DNA from: Cellulosimicrobium terreum
Lineage (GTDB): Bacteria > Actinomycetota > Actinomycetes > Actinomycetales > Cellulomonadaceae
NCBI GenBank assembly: GCA_014803435.1
Contig: JACYFD010000008.1
Span: 23,579-87,578, forward strand
Direction of reading: 5' to 3'
Length of the DNA: 64,000 bases
The position numbers and the translations under genes were made by a program. Under the pieces are notes generated by a model. The model was not told the DNA's origin. It made no database searches and was given only the letters and a program-made list of their open reading frames with translations. Positions 50,242 to 58,300 of the stretch are shown here, in pieces. The stretch's first letter is position 1, and every line of letters begins with the position of its first letter.

Positions 50242-51540
50242 ATGGACGACACCAGCCCCGCAACGATCCTCGGTTTCATCGTGCTCGCCCTCGTCCTGAT
50301 CTTCGTGATCGTGGCGATCGCGAAGGCGGTGCGCATCGTCCCGCAGGCGGTGGCGCTCATCGTCGAGCGGCTCGGCCGCTACTCGCGCACGCTCGAGCCG
50401 GGTCTGCACCTGCTGGTCCCGTTCGTCGACCGGGTCCGCGCGTCGGTCGACCTGCGCGAGCAGGTCGTCTCGTTCCCGCCGCAGCCCGTCATCACGTCCG
50501 ACAACCTCGTCGTGAGCATCGACACGGTCATCTACTTCCAGGTCACGGACCCGAAGTCCGCGGTCTACGAGATCGCGAACTACATCACCGCGATCGAGCA
50601 GCTCACCGTCACCACCCTCCGCAACGTCATCGGGTCCATGGACCTCGAGCAGACGCTCACCAGCCGCGACCAGATCAACGGCCAGCTGCGCGGTGTGCTC
50701 GACGACGCGACCGGGCGGTGGGGGATCCGCGTGAACCGCGTCGAGCTCAAGTCGATCGACCCGCCGGCGAGCGTGCAGGGCTCGATGGAGCAGCAGATGC
50801 GCGCCGAGCGTGACCGTCGTGCGGCGATCCTCACGGCCGAGGGTTTCAAGCAGTCGCAGATCCTCACGGCCGAGGGTGAGAAGCAGGCGGCCATCCTGCG
50901 GGCCGAGGGTGACGCGCAGTCGAAGATCCTCACGGCCGAGGGCGAGGCACGCGCGATCCTCCAGGTGTTCGACGCGATCCACGAGGGCGACGCCGACCCC
51001 AAGCTGCTCGCCTACCAGTACCTGCAGATGCTCCCGAAGATCGCGAACGGCACCGCGAGCAAGCTGTGGGTCGTGCCGACCGAGTTCACGGCCGCGCTGG
51101 GATCGATCGCCAAGGGCTTCGGCGGCGTGCCCGGCATCGACGGCGGGGGAGTGCCCGGCTCGACGCCCGCGGCGGACACCGAGGCCGCCGAGTCGAGCGC
51201 AGAGGCGCGGCGCGAGCGGGACCGCGACCGGATCCGGTTCGGGACCCCGTCGCTCACCGACCCGGCGGAAGCGCTCGCCGAGGCGCGCCGCCAGGCGGAG
51301 GCCGCGACGGCCGACGCCACGAGCTCCGGCACGCGGTCCGGGCTGCCGTTCGACCCGTCGACCGAGCGTGGGCAGCACCCCGCCGGAGAGCACCGCGCGA
51401 TGTCGCCCGAGCCGGGTGCTGCGTCGCCGCGTCCGCTCGGGAGCCCGACGCCCTTCGCGCCCCCGCCGCCGCCTCCCGCGACCGAGGACGCGTCGACGGA
51501 CGACGGGCCGCCTCCGCCGTCGTTCCCGCCGGGACGTTGA
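50242..51540 (+). CDS. SPFH/Band 7 (stomatin-like) protein
   Basis: A 432-residue protein. It has one N-terminal helix (ILGFIVLALVLIFVIVAIA), then the SPFH domain (QAVALIVERLGRYSRTLEPG, LLVPFVDRVRASVDLREQVV, VSIDTVIYFQVTDPKSAVYE). A coiled-coil with near-repeats follows (AILTAEGFKQSQ, ILTAEGEKQAA, ILRAEGDAQSK, ILTAEGEARA), and then a Pro/Ser/Ala-rich disordered tail (~310-432). It forms oligomeric scaffolds in membrane microdomains with NfeD. I take ATG 50242 rather than 50236 because AGGAGG at 50229-50234 is 7 nt from the former and 1 nt from the latter. The stop lies in a 15-nt tandem repeat. Confidence 0.92.
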   Translation: MDDTSPATILGFIVLALVLIFVIVAIAKAVRIVPQAVALIVERLGRYSRTLEPGLHLLVPFVDRVRASVDLREQVVSFPPQPVITSDNLVVSIDTVIYFQVTDPKSAVYEIANYITAIEQLTVTTLRNVIGSMDLEQTLTSRDQINGQLRGVLDDATGRWGIRVNRVELKSIDPPASVQGSMEQQMRAERDRRAAILTAEGFKQSQILTAEGEKQAAILRAEGDAQSKILTAEGEARAILQVFDAIHEGDADPKLLAYQYLQMLPKIANGTASKLWVVPTEFTAALGSIAKGFGGVPGIDGGGVPGSTPAADTEAAESSAEARRERDRDRIRFGTPSLTDPAEALAEARRQAEAATADATSSGTRSGLPFDPSTERGQHPAGEHRAMSPEPGAASPRPLGSPTPFAPPPPPPATEDASTDDGPPPPSFPPGR

Positions 51541-51570
51541 CCGCCGGGACGTTGATCGCCGGGACGTCGG
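51526..51570 (+). repeat. 15-bp tandem repeat, three copies, across the SPFH gene stop
   Basis: CCGCCGGGACGTTGA occurs exactly at 51526-51540 and 51541-51555, and as TCGCCGGGACGTCGG at 51556-51570. The first TGA is the stop codon. Copy-number change would be in frame up to the stop. Confidence 0.85.
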
Positions 51571-51587
51571 CCACCGGACCTCGTTGC

Positions 51588-51612
51588 GAGTGAGTGCTCA
51601 CTCAGTTACGCT
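51588..51612 (+). promoter_or_regulatory. TetR operator overlapping its own promoter
   Basis: GAGTGAG (51588-51594), TG, CTCACTC (51597-51603) is a perfect 7-bp inverted repeat of the TGAGTGA..TCACTCA type bound by TetR/AcrR repressors. TACGCT (51607-51612) is a likely -10 box ending 6 nt before GTG 51619. The operator would lie in the -35 to -10 spacer, giving autorepression. Confidence 0.75.
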
Positions 51613-51618
51613 ACCCGG

Positions 51619-52263
51619 GTGATCTCGTCGAACCCTGCGCCTGACCGTCTGCGCGCGAGCCCGCTCTCGCGCGACGAGCGGCGCGACGCGATCGCCGCGG
51701 CGACCGTCCCGCTCCTCGTCGAGCACGGGGCGACGATCACGACCCGCCAGATCGCCGACGCGGCCGGGGTCGCCGAGGGCACGCTCTTCCGGGCGTTCGC
51801 CGACAAGGAGGAGATCCTGCGTGCCGCCGTCGTGCGCTCGCTCGATCCCGCGCCTGCAGTCCGGGCGATCGGGGAGCTGCCCGACGAGGGCCTGCGGCCC
51901 CTCGTCGTGCACGTCGTCGACTTTCTGCTCGAGGCCCAGCTCGTCGGGATGCGTGTGTTCGCCGCCGCGCACCAGGTCCTCGACCCGTCGCACCGCCCGT
52001 CGCCGGCGAAGCACCGCGACGAGCGCGGTCGCGCGTCGAGCGCGCTGATCGACGCGATCGAGCACAGGCTCGCCGCGCACGGCGACGAGCTGCGGGTCGC
52101 GCCGTCGGTCGCCGCCCACGCGCTGTTCGCGCTCACGTTCGGCAACGGCATGCCGCACGTCACGGGTGGTGACAGGCTGGGAGGCGCACAGCTCGTCGAC
52201 CTGGTCCTCGGCGGCATCGCCGTCCCCACCGGTGCGGGCGACCCGAGCGACCCGTCCCCCTGA
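51619..52263 (+). CDS. TetR/AcrR family repressor
   Basis: A 214-residue regulator. The helix-turn-helix is in RDERRDAIAAATVPLLVEHG, then TITTRQIADAAGVAEGTLFR, then AFADKEEILRAAVV. The C-terminal ~140 residues form the ligand-binding/dimer domain. It lies 66 nt before a two-gene ABC exporter, so I infer that it represses itself and the exporter in response to an exported compound. GTG 51619 fits a leaderless start. Confidence 0.92.
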   Translation: MISSNPAPDRLRASPLSRDERRDAIAAATVPLLVEHGATITTRQIADAAGVAEGTLFRAFADKEEILRAAVVRSLDPAPAVRAIGELPDEGLRPLVVHVVDFLLEAQLVGMRVFAAAHQVLDPSHRPSPAKHRDERGRASSALIDAIEHRLAAHGDELRVAPSVAAHALFALTFGNGMPHVTGGDRLGGAQLVDLVLGGIAVPTGAGDPSDPSP

Positions 52264-52329
52264 CCCGGGGGAGCGGCCCGCCCCGCGTCCTCGACGTCCC
52301 CCGACCGTCCCCTCCCGGACAGGACCCCC

Positions 52330-54063
52330 ATGCTCGTCAGACTCCTCCGGACCGGCCTGCGTCCCTATCGCACGCCGATCGTCGTGATCCTCGTCCTCCA
52401 GCTCGCCCAGACCATGGCGACGCTCTACCTGCCGAGCCTCAACGCCGACATCATCGACCGTGGCGTGACGCAGGGCGACACGGCGTACATCATGCAGACC
52501 GGCGGCGTGATGCTCCTCGTCAGCCTCGTCCAGGTCGTGTGCGCCGTCGTGGCGGTCTACTTCGGGGCCCGCGTCGCGATGTCCCTCGGACGCGACGTGC
52601 GTGCGGGCCTGTTCACCAACGTGCAGCGGTTCTCCGCGCAGGAGATGGGCCAGTTCGGGGCGCCCTCCCTCATCACGCGCACGACCAACGACGTGCAGCA
52701 GGTCCAGATGGTCGTCCTGCTGTCGTTCACCATCATGGTGATGGCCCCCATCATGCTCGTCGGCGGCGTCATCATGGCACTGCAGGAGAACGTCCAGCTG
52801 TCGGTGCTCCTGGTCGTGATCGTGCCCGTGCTCGGCGTGAGCGTCGGGCTCATCGTGGCGCGGATGGTGCCGTACTTCCGGAAGATGCAGAAGCGCATCG
52901 ACGCGATCAACGCCGTGCTGCGTGAGCAGATCACCGGCATCCGGGTGATCCGCGCGTTCGTGCGCGAGCGCCACGAGGCCCGCCGCTTCGACGTGGCGAA
53001 CGACGCCCTGTTCGACACGTCGCTGCGCGCCGGCAAGCTCATGGCGCTCATGTTCCCGACCGTGATGCTCGTGATGAACGCGTCCAGCGTCGCGGTGCTG
53101 TGGTTCGGTGCCCGGCAGATCGACGCGGGCGACATGGAGATCGGGGCGCTCACGGCGTTCCTATCCTACCTCATGTACATCCTCATGGCCGTCATGATGT
53201 CGACGATGATGTTCGTGATGGTCCCGCGTGCCGCGGTCTCGGCCGAGCGCATCACCGAGGTGCTCGAGACGCAGGCGTCGGTCGTCGAGCCGCAGGCCCC
53301 GACCCCGCTGGGCGAGCGCACCGGGCGCGTCGAGCTCGTGGGCGTGGAGTTCCGCTACCCCGGCGCCGAGGAGCCCGTGCTGCACGACGTCTCGTTCGTC
53401 GCCGAACCGGGACGCACGACCGCGATCATCGGGTCGACGGGTGCCGGGAAGACCACCCTGCTCAACCTCGTGCCCCGCCTGTTCGACGTCACCGCGGGCT
53501 CGGTCCGCATCGACGGGACCGACGTGCGGGAGCTGGCGGGCGACGACCTGGGGTCGCTGCTCGGGCTGGTCCCGCAGAAGGCGTACCTGTTCTCCGGGAC
53601 CATCGCCGACAACCTGCGCTACGGCCTGCCCGACGCCACCGACGACGACCTGTGGTCCGCGCTCGAGGTCGCGCAGGCCCGGGACTTCGTCGAGTCGCTC
53701 GAGCTGGGGCTCGGGTCGCCGGTCGCGCAGGGCGGGACGAACTTCTCCGGCGGGCAGCGCCAACGGCTCGCGATCGCCCGCGCGATCGTGCGCGACCCTG
53801 CCGTCTACCTGTTCGACGACTCGTTCTCCGCGCTCGACTACGCGACCGACGCGCGGCTGCGCGCCGCCCTCGCCCCCCGCACGCGGCGCTCGACGGTCAT
53901 CGTGGTCGCCCAGCGCGTCGCGACCATCCGGGGCGCAGACCAGATCCTCGTGCTCGACCACGGCCGCATCGTCGGCCGCGGCACGCACACCGAGCTCCTC
54001 GAGTCGAACGAGACCTACCAGGAGATCGTCTACTCCCAGCTCTCGATGGAGGAGGCAGCATGA
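52330..54063 (+). CDS. Heterodimeric ABC exporter half-transporter, degenerate-site subunit
   Basis: A 577-residue half-transporter with six membrane helices (for example VVILVLQLAQTMATLYL, TIMVMAPIMLVGGVIMAL) and a C-terminal ATPase. Walker A is IGSTGAGKTTLLNL and the signature FSGGQRQRLAIARAI (normal). Walker B is VYLFDDSFSALD, with Asp where the catalytic Glu should be, and the switch motif is VVAQRVATIR, with Gln in place of His. This is the pattern of the catalytically weak half of TmrAB/LmrCD-like heterodimers. It overlaps the partner gene by ATGA. Confidence 0.92.
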   Translation: MLVRLLRTGLRPYRTPIVVILVLQLAQTMATLYLPSLNADIIDRGVTQGDTAYIMQTGGVMLLVSLVQVVCAVVAVYFGARVAMSLGRDVRAGLFTNVQRFSAQEMGQFGAPSLITRTTNDVQQVQMVVLLSFTIMVMAPIMLVGGVIMALQENVQLSVLLVVIVPVLGVSVGLIVARMVPYFRKMQKRIDAINAVLREQITGIRVIRAFVRERHEARRFDVANDALFDTSLRAGKLMALMFPTVMLVMNASSVAVLWFGARQIDAGDMEIGALTAFLSYLMYILMAVMMSTMMFVMVPRAAVSAERITEVLETQASVVEPQAPTPLGERTGRVELVGVEFRYPGAEEPVLHDVSFVAEPGRTTAIIGSTGAGKTTLLNLVPRLFDVTAGSVRIDGTDVRELAGDDLGSLLGLVPQKAYLFSGTIADNLRYGLPDATDDDLWSALEVAQARDFVESLELGLGSPVAQGGTNFSGGQRQRLAIARAIVRDPAVYLFDDSFSALDYATDARLRAALAPRTRRSTVIVVAQRVATIRGADQILVLDHGRIVGRGTHTELLESNETYQEIVYSQLSMEEAA

Positions 54064-56159
54064 GCGGCGACGAGAAGTCCACGACGGGCGCGGCCACCGA
54101 CTCCGACACCCCTCGCGGCGCGTCGAGCACGCGGCTCGCCGGTCGTCCGCGCGGGGGCGGGGGCCCCGGCCCCATGGGGGGCATGGGCATGCCCGGCGAG
54201 AAGGCGATGAACTTCCGGGGGACGCTGCGCCGGTTCGCCGCGTCGTTGCGACCGGAGCGGTGGCCTGTCCTCGCAGTCCTCGTCCTCGGCATCGTGTCCG
54301 TGGCGCTCGCGGTCGCCGGGCCGAAGCTCCTCGGGAACGCGACGAACGTGATCTTCGCGGGCGTCGTCGGCTCCCAGCTGCCGGCCGGGATCACCCAGGA
54401 CCAGGCGGTCCAGGGGCTGCGTGACCAGGGTGAAGGTCAGACGGCCGACCTCGTGTCGGGCATCGTGGGGCTCGTCCCGGGCGAGGGCATCGACTTCACC
54501 CGGCTCGCCGAGGTGCTCGCGTGGGTGCTCGCCGTGTACGTCGGGTCGTTCCTGTTCGGCTGGTTGCAGGCGCGGATCACGGCGATCGTCGTGCAGCGTA
54601 CGGTCTACCGGCTGCGGGGCGAGGTGCAGGCCAAGCTCGGACGTCTGCCGCTGTCGTACTTCGACCGCAACCCGCGCGGCGAGATCCTCTCGCGTGTCAC
54701 GAACGACATCGACAACATCTCCCAGACGCTCTCCCAGACGCTGTCCCAGCTCGTCACCTCGATCCTGACGGTGATCGGCGTGCTGGCGATGATGTTCTGG
54801 ATCTCTCCGCTGCTCGCCGTCGTCGCGCTCGTGACGGTCCCGCTCTCGGTGATCGTCACGGCGCAGATCGCCAAGCGCTCGCAGCCTCAGTTCATCGAGC
54901 AGTGGGCAGCGACGGGGCGGCTGAACGCCCACATCGAGGAGATGTACACCGGGCACACGCTCGTCAAGGTCTACGGTCACCAGCAGGCCGCGATCGACGA
55001 GTTCGAGCGCGAGAACGGCGCGCTCTACGGGTCCAGCTTCAAGGCGCAGTTCATCTCCGGCACGATCCAGCCGGCGATGGGCTTCATCGCGAACCTCAAC
55101 TACGTCGTCGTCGCCGTCGTCGGTGGCCTGCGGGTGGCGTCCGGGACCATGACGCTCGGCGACGTGCAGGCATTCATCCAGTACTCGCGCCAGTTCACGC
55201 AGCCCATCACGCAGATCGCGTCGATGATGAACCTGCTCCAGTCGGGCGTGGCGTCCACCGAGCGCGTCTACGACCTGCTCGACGCCCCGGAGCAGTCCCC
55301 GGACCCCGAGCCTGCGGCGACCGTCGACCCGGTGCGCGGGAGGGTCGCGTTCGAGGACGTCTCGTTCGCGTACGACCCCGCGGTCCCGCTCATCGAGCAC
55401 CTCGACCTCGTCGTCGAGCCCGGTCAGACCATCGCGATCGTCGGGCCGACGGGTGCGGGCAAGACGACGCTCGTCAACCTGCTCATGCGGTTCTACGACG
55501 TCGACTCGGGCCGCATCACGCTGGACGGCGTGGACACGCGCGACATGACCCGCGACGGCCTGCGCGCCGACATCGGCATGGTGCTGCAGGACACGTGGCT
55601 GTTCAAGGGCACGATCGAGGAGAACCTGCGCTACGGCGTGCGGGACTCGCACGTGGTGGACGACGAGACGTTCCTCGCGGCGACCCGCGCGACGCACGTG
55701 GACCCGTTCGTGCGCACGCTCCCCGACGGGTACGCGACGGTGATCGACGACGAGGGCAGCAGCGTGAGCGCGGGGGAGAAGCAGCTCCTGACGATCGCGC
55801 GCGCGTTCCTCGCGGACCCGTCGATCCTCGTGCTCGACGAGGCGACGAGCTCCGTCGACACGCGCACCGAGGTGCTCGTGCAGCAGGCGATGAACGCGCT
55901 GCGCTCCGGTCGCACGTCGTTCGTCATCGCCCACCGTCTGTCCACGATCCGCGACGCCGACACGATCCTCGTCATGGAGCACGGCGACATCGTCGAGCAG
56001 GGGTCGCACGACGACCTGCTCGCCGCGGGCGGGGCGTACGCGCGGCTGTACGAGAGCCAGTTCGCCGCACCGGTCACCGACGAGGGCGACGATCCCGACG
56101 CCGTCGGTGCGGCGGCCCCCTCGGGGGCACGGGCCCCGGTCCCGCCGCCCGCGGGCTGA
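54060..56159 (+). CDS. Heterodimeric ABC exporter half-transporter, catalytic subunit
   Basis: A 699-residue partner half. It has an extra Gly/Pro/Met-rich N-terminus (GGGGPGPMGGMGMPG), six helices with a long insert between the first two (QLPAGITQDQAVQGL), then the ATPase: Walker A VGPTGAGKTTLVNL, Walker B LVLDEATSSVD with the catalytic Glu, and H-loop FVIAHRLSTIR. Its signature is VSAGEKQLLTIARAF instead of LSGGQ, which completes the degenerate site with the partner. ATG 54060 follows GGAGGAGG. It is probably a drug or lipid exporter controlled by the upstream TetR. Confidence 0.93.
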   Translation: MSGDEKSTTGAATDSDTPRGASSTRLAGRPRGGGGPGPMGGMGMPGEKAMNFRGTLRRFAASLRPERWPVLAVLVLGIVSVALAVAGPKLLGNATNVIFAGVVGSQLPAGITQDQAVQGLRDQGEGQTADLVSGIVGLVPGEGIDFTRLAEVLAWVLAVYVGSFLFGWLQARITAIVVQRTVYRLRGEVQAKLGRLPLSYFDRNPRGEILSRVTNDIDNISQTLSQTLSQLVTSILTVIGVLAMMFWISPLLAVVALVTVPLSVIVTAQIAKRSQPQFIEQWAATGRLNAHIEEMYTGHTLVKVYGHQQAAIDEFERENGALYGSSFKAQFISGTIQPAMGFIANLNYVVVAVVGGLRVASGTMTLGDVQAFIQYSRQFTQPITQIASMMNLLQSGVASTERVYDLLDAPEQSPDPEPAATVDPVRGRVAFEDVSFAYDPAVPLIEHLDLVVEPGQTIAIVGPTGAGKTTLVNLLMRFYDVDSGRITLDGVDTRDMTRDGLRADIGMVLQDTWLFKGTIEENLRYGVRDSHVVDDETFLAATRATHVDPFVRTLPDGYATVIDDEGSSVSAGEKQLLTIARAFLADPSILVLDEATSSVDTRTEVLVQQAMNALRSGRTSFVIAHRLSTIRDADTILVMEHGDIVEQGSHDDLLAAGGAYARLYESQFAAPVTDEGDDPDAVGAAAPSGARAPVPPPAG

Positions 56160-56231
56160 GTCGGACGCGCGACGCGAGAACCGCACAGCGAGCGGACAGG
56201 CGCTCCCTGACCGCGACACACGTCCGGTCCC

Positions 56232-56237
56232 TAGACA
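56232..56237 (+). promoter_or_regulatory. -10 box (TAGACA) of the NAGPA gene
   Basis: TAGACA ends 6 nt before ATG 56244, the leaderless spacing. Confidence 0.4.
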
Positions 56238-56243
56238 CGGACC

Positions 56244-57269
56244 ATGACGACCATCACCCCGGGCCGGGTGCCGGCCCCCGAGGACCCCACCACCGCGTCG
56301 CACCGCGCTGCAGCCGAGGAGCCCGACGTCCGCCGTGCACGGCGACGACGTCGCCGGCGCCTCGCGATCGGCGTCGCGCTCGTCCTCGTCCTGCCCCTCG
56401 GCGGCGCGACCACGTGGGCGCTCGACCGGTTCGTCGTCGAGCACGTCGAGATCGCCGACGTCTCGGCGTACGAGGAGCAGGTCTCGCCCGGCTCCGTCGA
56501 CGCGGGCAGCAGCACGGTCACCGGCTCGACGTACGCCTCGGACGGCACGAGGATCATGGTCTCGACGCACACGCAGGGCTCGGGCGAGGACACGGTGACG
56601 TACTACGTCGCCGACGTCGAGCTCTCCGACATGACGGACCTGCGGTCGGCGTTCGCGCAGGACGCGTTCGGGACCAACATCACCGAGACGACGTCGGACA
56701 TCGCCGCGGACCACGACGCGGTCCTCGCGATCAACGGGGACTACTACGGGTTCCGCGACACGGGCATCGTCGTGCGCAACGGCGTCGCGTACCGCGACGA
56801 AGGCGCACGCGAGGGCCTCGCGCTCTACCGTGACGGGCACGTCGAGGTGTACGACGAGACGACGACCGACGCGCAGACGCTCGTCGACGCCGGCGTGTGG
56901 AACACCCTGTCGTTCGGGCCTGCGCTGCTCACCGACGGCGAGGTGGTCGCCGGGATCGACGACGTCGAGGTCGACACCAACGTCGGCAACCACTCGATCC
57001 AGGGGACCCAGCCCCGCACCGCGATCGGCGTGGTCGACGAGAACCACCTCGTCCTCGTCGTCGTCGACGGCCGTCAGGAGGGGTACTCGCGCGGTGCCAC
57101 CATGACCGAGCTCGCGACGATCGTGCGGGACCTCGGCGCGACCACGGCCTACAACATCGACGGCGGCGGCTCGTCGACCCTGTACTTCGACGGCGAGGTC
57201 GTCAACAGCCCGTCACAGGGGCGCGAGCGCGGCACGTCGGACGTCCTCTACGTCGCGGCGGGTGCGTGA
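56244..57269 (+). CDS. Phosphodiester glycosidase (NAGPA) family protein
   Basis: A 341-residue membrane-anchored enzyme. It has an Arg-rich cytosolic N-terminus (DVRRARRRRRRRLAIG), one helix (IGVALVLVLPLGGATTWAL) and an extracellular NAGPA domain. The core motifs are VLAINGDYYGFRDTGIVVRN and TAYNIDGGGSSTLYFDG near the end. Members cleave GlcNAc-1-phosphodiester bonds on glycans or wall polymers. The TGATG overlap with a GT2-GtrA gene suggests shared work on a surface polysaccharide or glycolipid. Confidence 0.92.
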   Translation: MTTITPGRVPAPEDPTTASHRAAAEEPDVRRARRRRRRRLAIGVALVLVLPLGGATTWALDRFVVEHVEIADVSAYEEQVSPGSVDAGSSTVTGSTYASDGTRIMVSTHTQGSGEDTVTYYVADVELSDMTDLRSAFAQDAFGTNITETTSDIAADHDAVLAINGDYYGFRDTGIVVRNGVAYRDEGAREGLALYRDGHVEVYDETTTDAQTLVDAGVWNTLSFGPALLTDGEVVAGIDDVEVDTNVGNHSIQGTQPRTAIGVVDENHLVLVVVDGRQEGYSRGATMTELATIVRDLGATTAYNIDGGGSSTLYFDGEVVNSPSQGRERGTSDVLYVAAGA

Positions 57270-58300
57270 TGGCGGCCGTGACCGACCGCGAGGCGGCGTC
57301 GGTGCCGGTCGTCGACGCCGCCCGCACGGCCGTCGTCGTCCCTGCCTACCAGCCCGACGCGCGGCTCGTCGGCCTCGTGGACGCGCTCCGCGCAGCCGTC
57401 CCGGGCCTGCCCGTCGTCGTGGTCGACGACGGCAGCGACGCGGGCTGCGGCAGAGTGTTCCGTGCGGTGCGCGCGCTCGGCGCCCTCGTGCTCACGGTGC
57501 CGGTGAACCGTGGAAAGGGCCACGCGCTGCGCACCGGGATCCGATGGGTGCGTGATCAGCTCCCCGGGCACGGCGTCGCGTGCACGGACGCCGACGGCCA
57601 GCACACCGTGGTCGACGTGCTGCGCGTGGCTGCGCGCGCCGAGGCCGAGCCCGACGCCGTCGTCCTCGGCTCCCGACGCCTCGCCGGCCGCGTGCCGCTG
57701 CGCAGCCGCGTGGGCAACGCCGCGACCCGGCAGGCGTTCGCGCTGGCCACCGGCACGCGCGTGCACGACACCCAGACCGGTCTGCGCGCGTACGGCCCCG
57801 GGCAGCTGGACGAGCTGCTCGGGGTCGGTGGCGACCGGTACGAGTACGAGCTGCGCGCCCTGCTCGAGGCGTCGCGGTCCGGTCGGCCGGTCGTCGAGGT
57901 CGAGATCGCGACGATCTACCTCGAGGGCAACGCGTCGTCCCACTTCCGGCCCGTCGCCGACTCGGTGCGGGTGTGGGCGCCGTTGCTGCGCTTCGCCGTG
58001 AGCTCCCTGGCCTCGGCCGCCGTCGACGTCGTCGCCCTGCTCGCTCTCCAGGTGACCACGGGGTCGCTGCTCGCGTCGGTGGTCGGTGCCCGGCTGCTCA
58101 GCGCGGGGGTGAACTTCGCCGCGAACCGGCACCTGGTCTTCGGTGGCGTGCGCGGGGTGCCGCTGCGGACGGCGGCGAAGCTCGGGACGGACCTCCTGCT
58201 GTTCGTCGCGAGCTACGAGGTGCAGCGTCGCGTGGTGTTCGCGGTCACGCGCGGACCGCGCGGGGCGGGACGTGGTCCCGAGCCGTCCAGCGCCGGTTGA
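57269..58300 (+). CDS. Glycosyltransferase family 2 - GtrA fusion protein
   Basis: A 343-residue fusion. Residues ~15-220 are a GT2 (DPM1-like) domain: TAVVVPAYQPDARLVGLVDA, VVVVDDGSDAG, VPVNRGKGHALRTGIRWV and the DADGQH metal motif. Residues ~230-335 are a GtrA-type four-helix membrane domain ([50 protein letters not shown]), which flips or presents lipid-linked sugar. It would load sugar on polyprenyl phosphate and move it outward. The last 56 nt overlap the convergent P-type ATPase gene. Confidence 0.92.
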   Translation: MAAVTDREAASVPVVDAARTAVVVPAYQPDARLVGLVDALRAAVPGLPVVVVDDGSDAGCGRVFRAVRALGALVLTVPVNRGKGHALRTGIRWVRDQLPGHGVACTDADGQHTVVDVLRVAARAEAEPDAVVLGSRRLAGRVPLRSRVGNAATRQAFALATGTRVHDTQTGLRAYGPGQLDELLGVGGDRYEYELRALLEASRSGRPVVEVEIATIYLEGNASSHFRPVADSVRVWAPLLRFAVSSLASAAVDVVALLALQVTTGSLLASVVGARLLSAGVNFAANRHLVFGGVRGVPLRTAAKLGTDLLLFVASYEVQRRVVFAVTRGPRGAGRGPEPSSAG

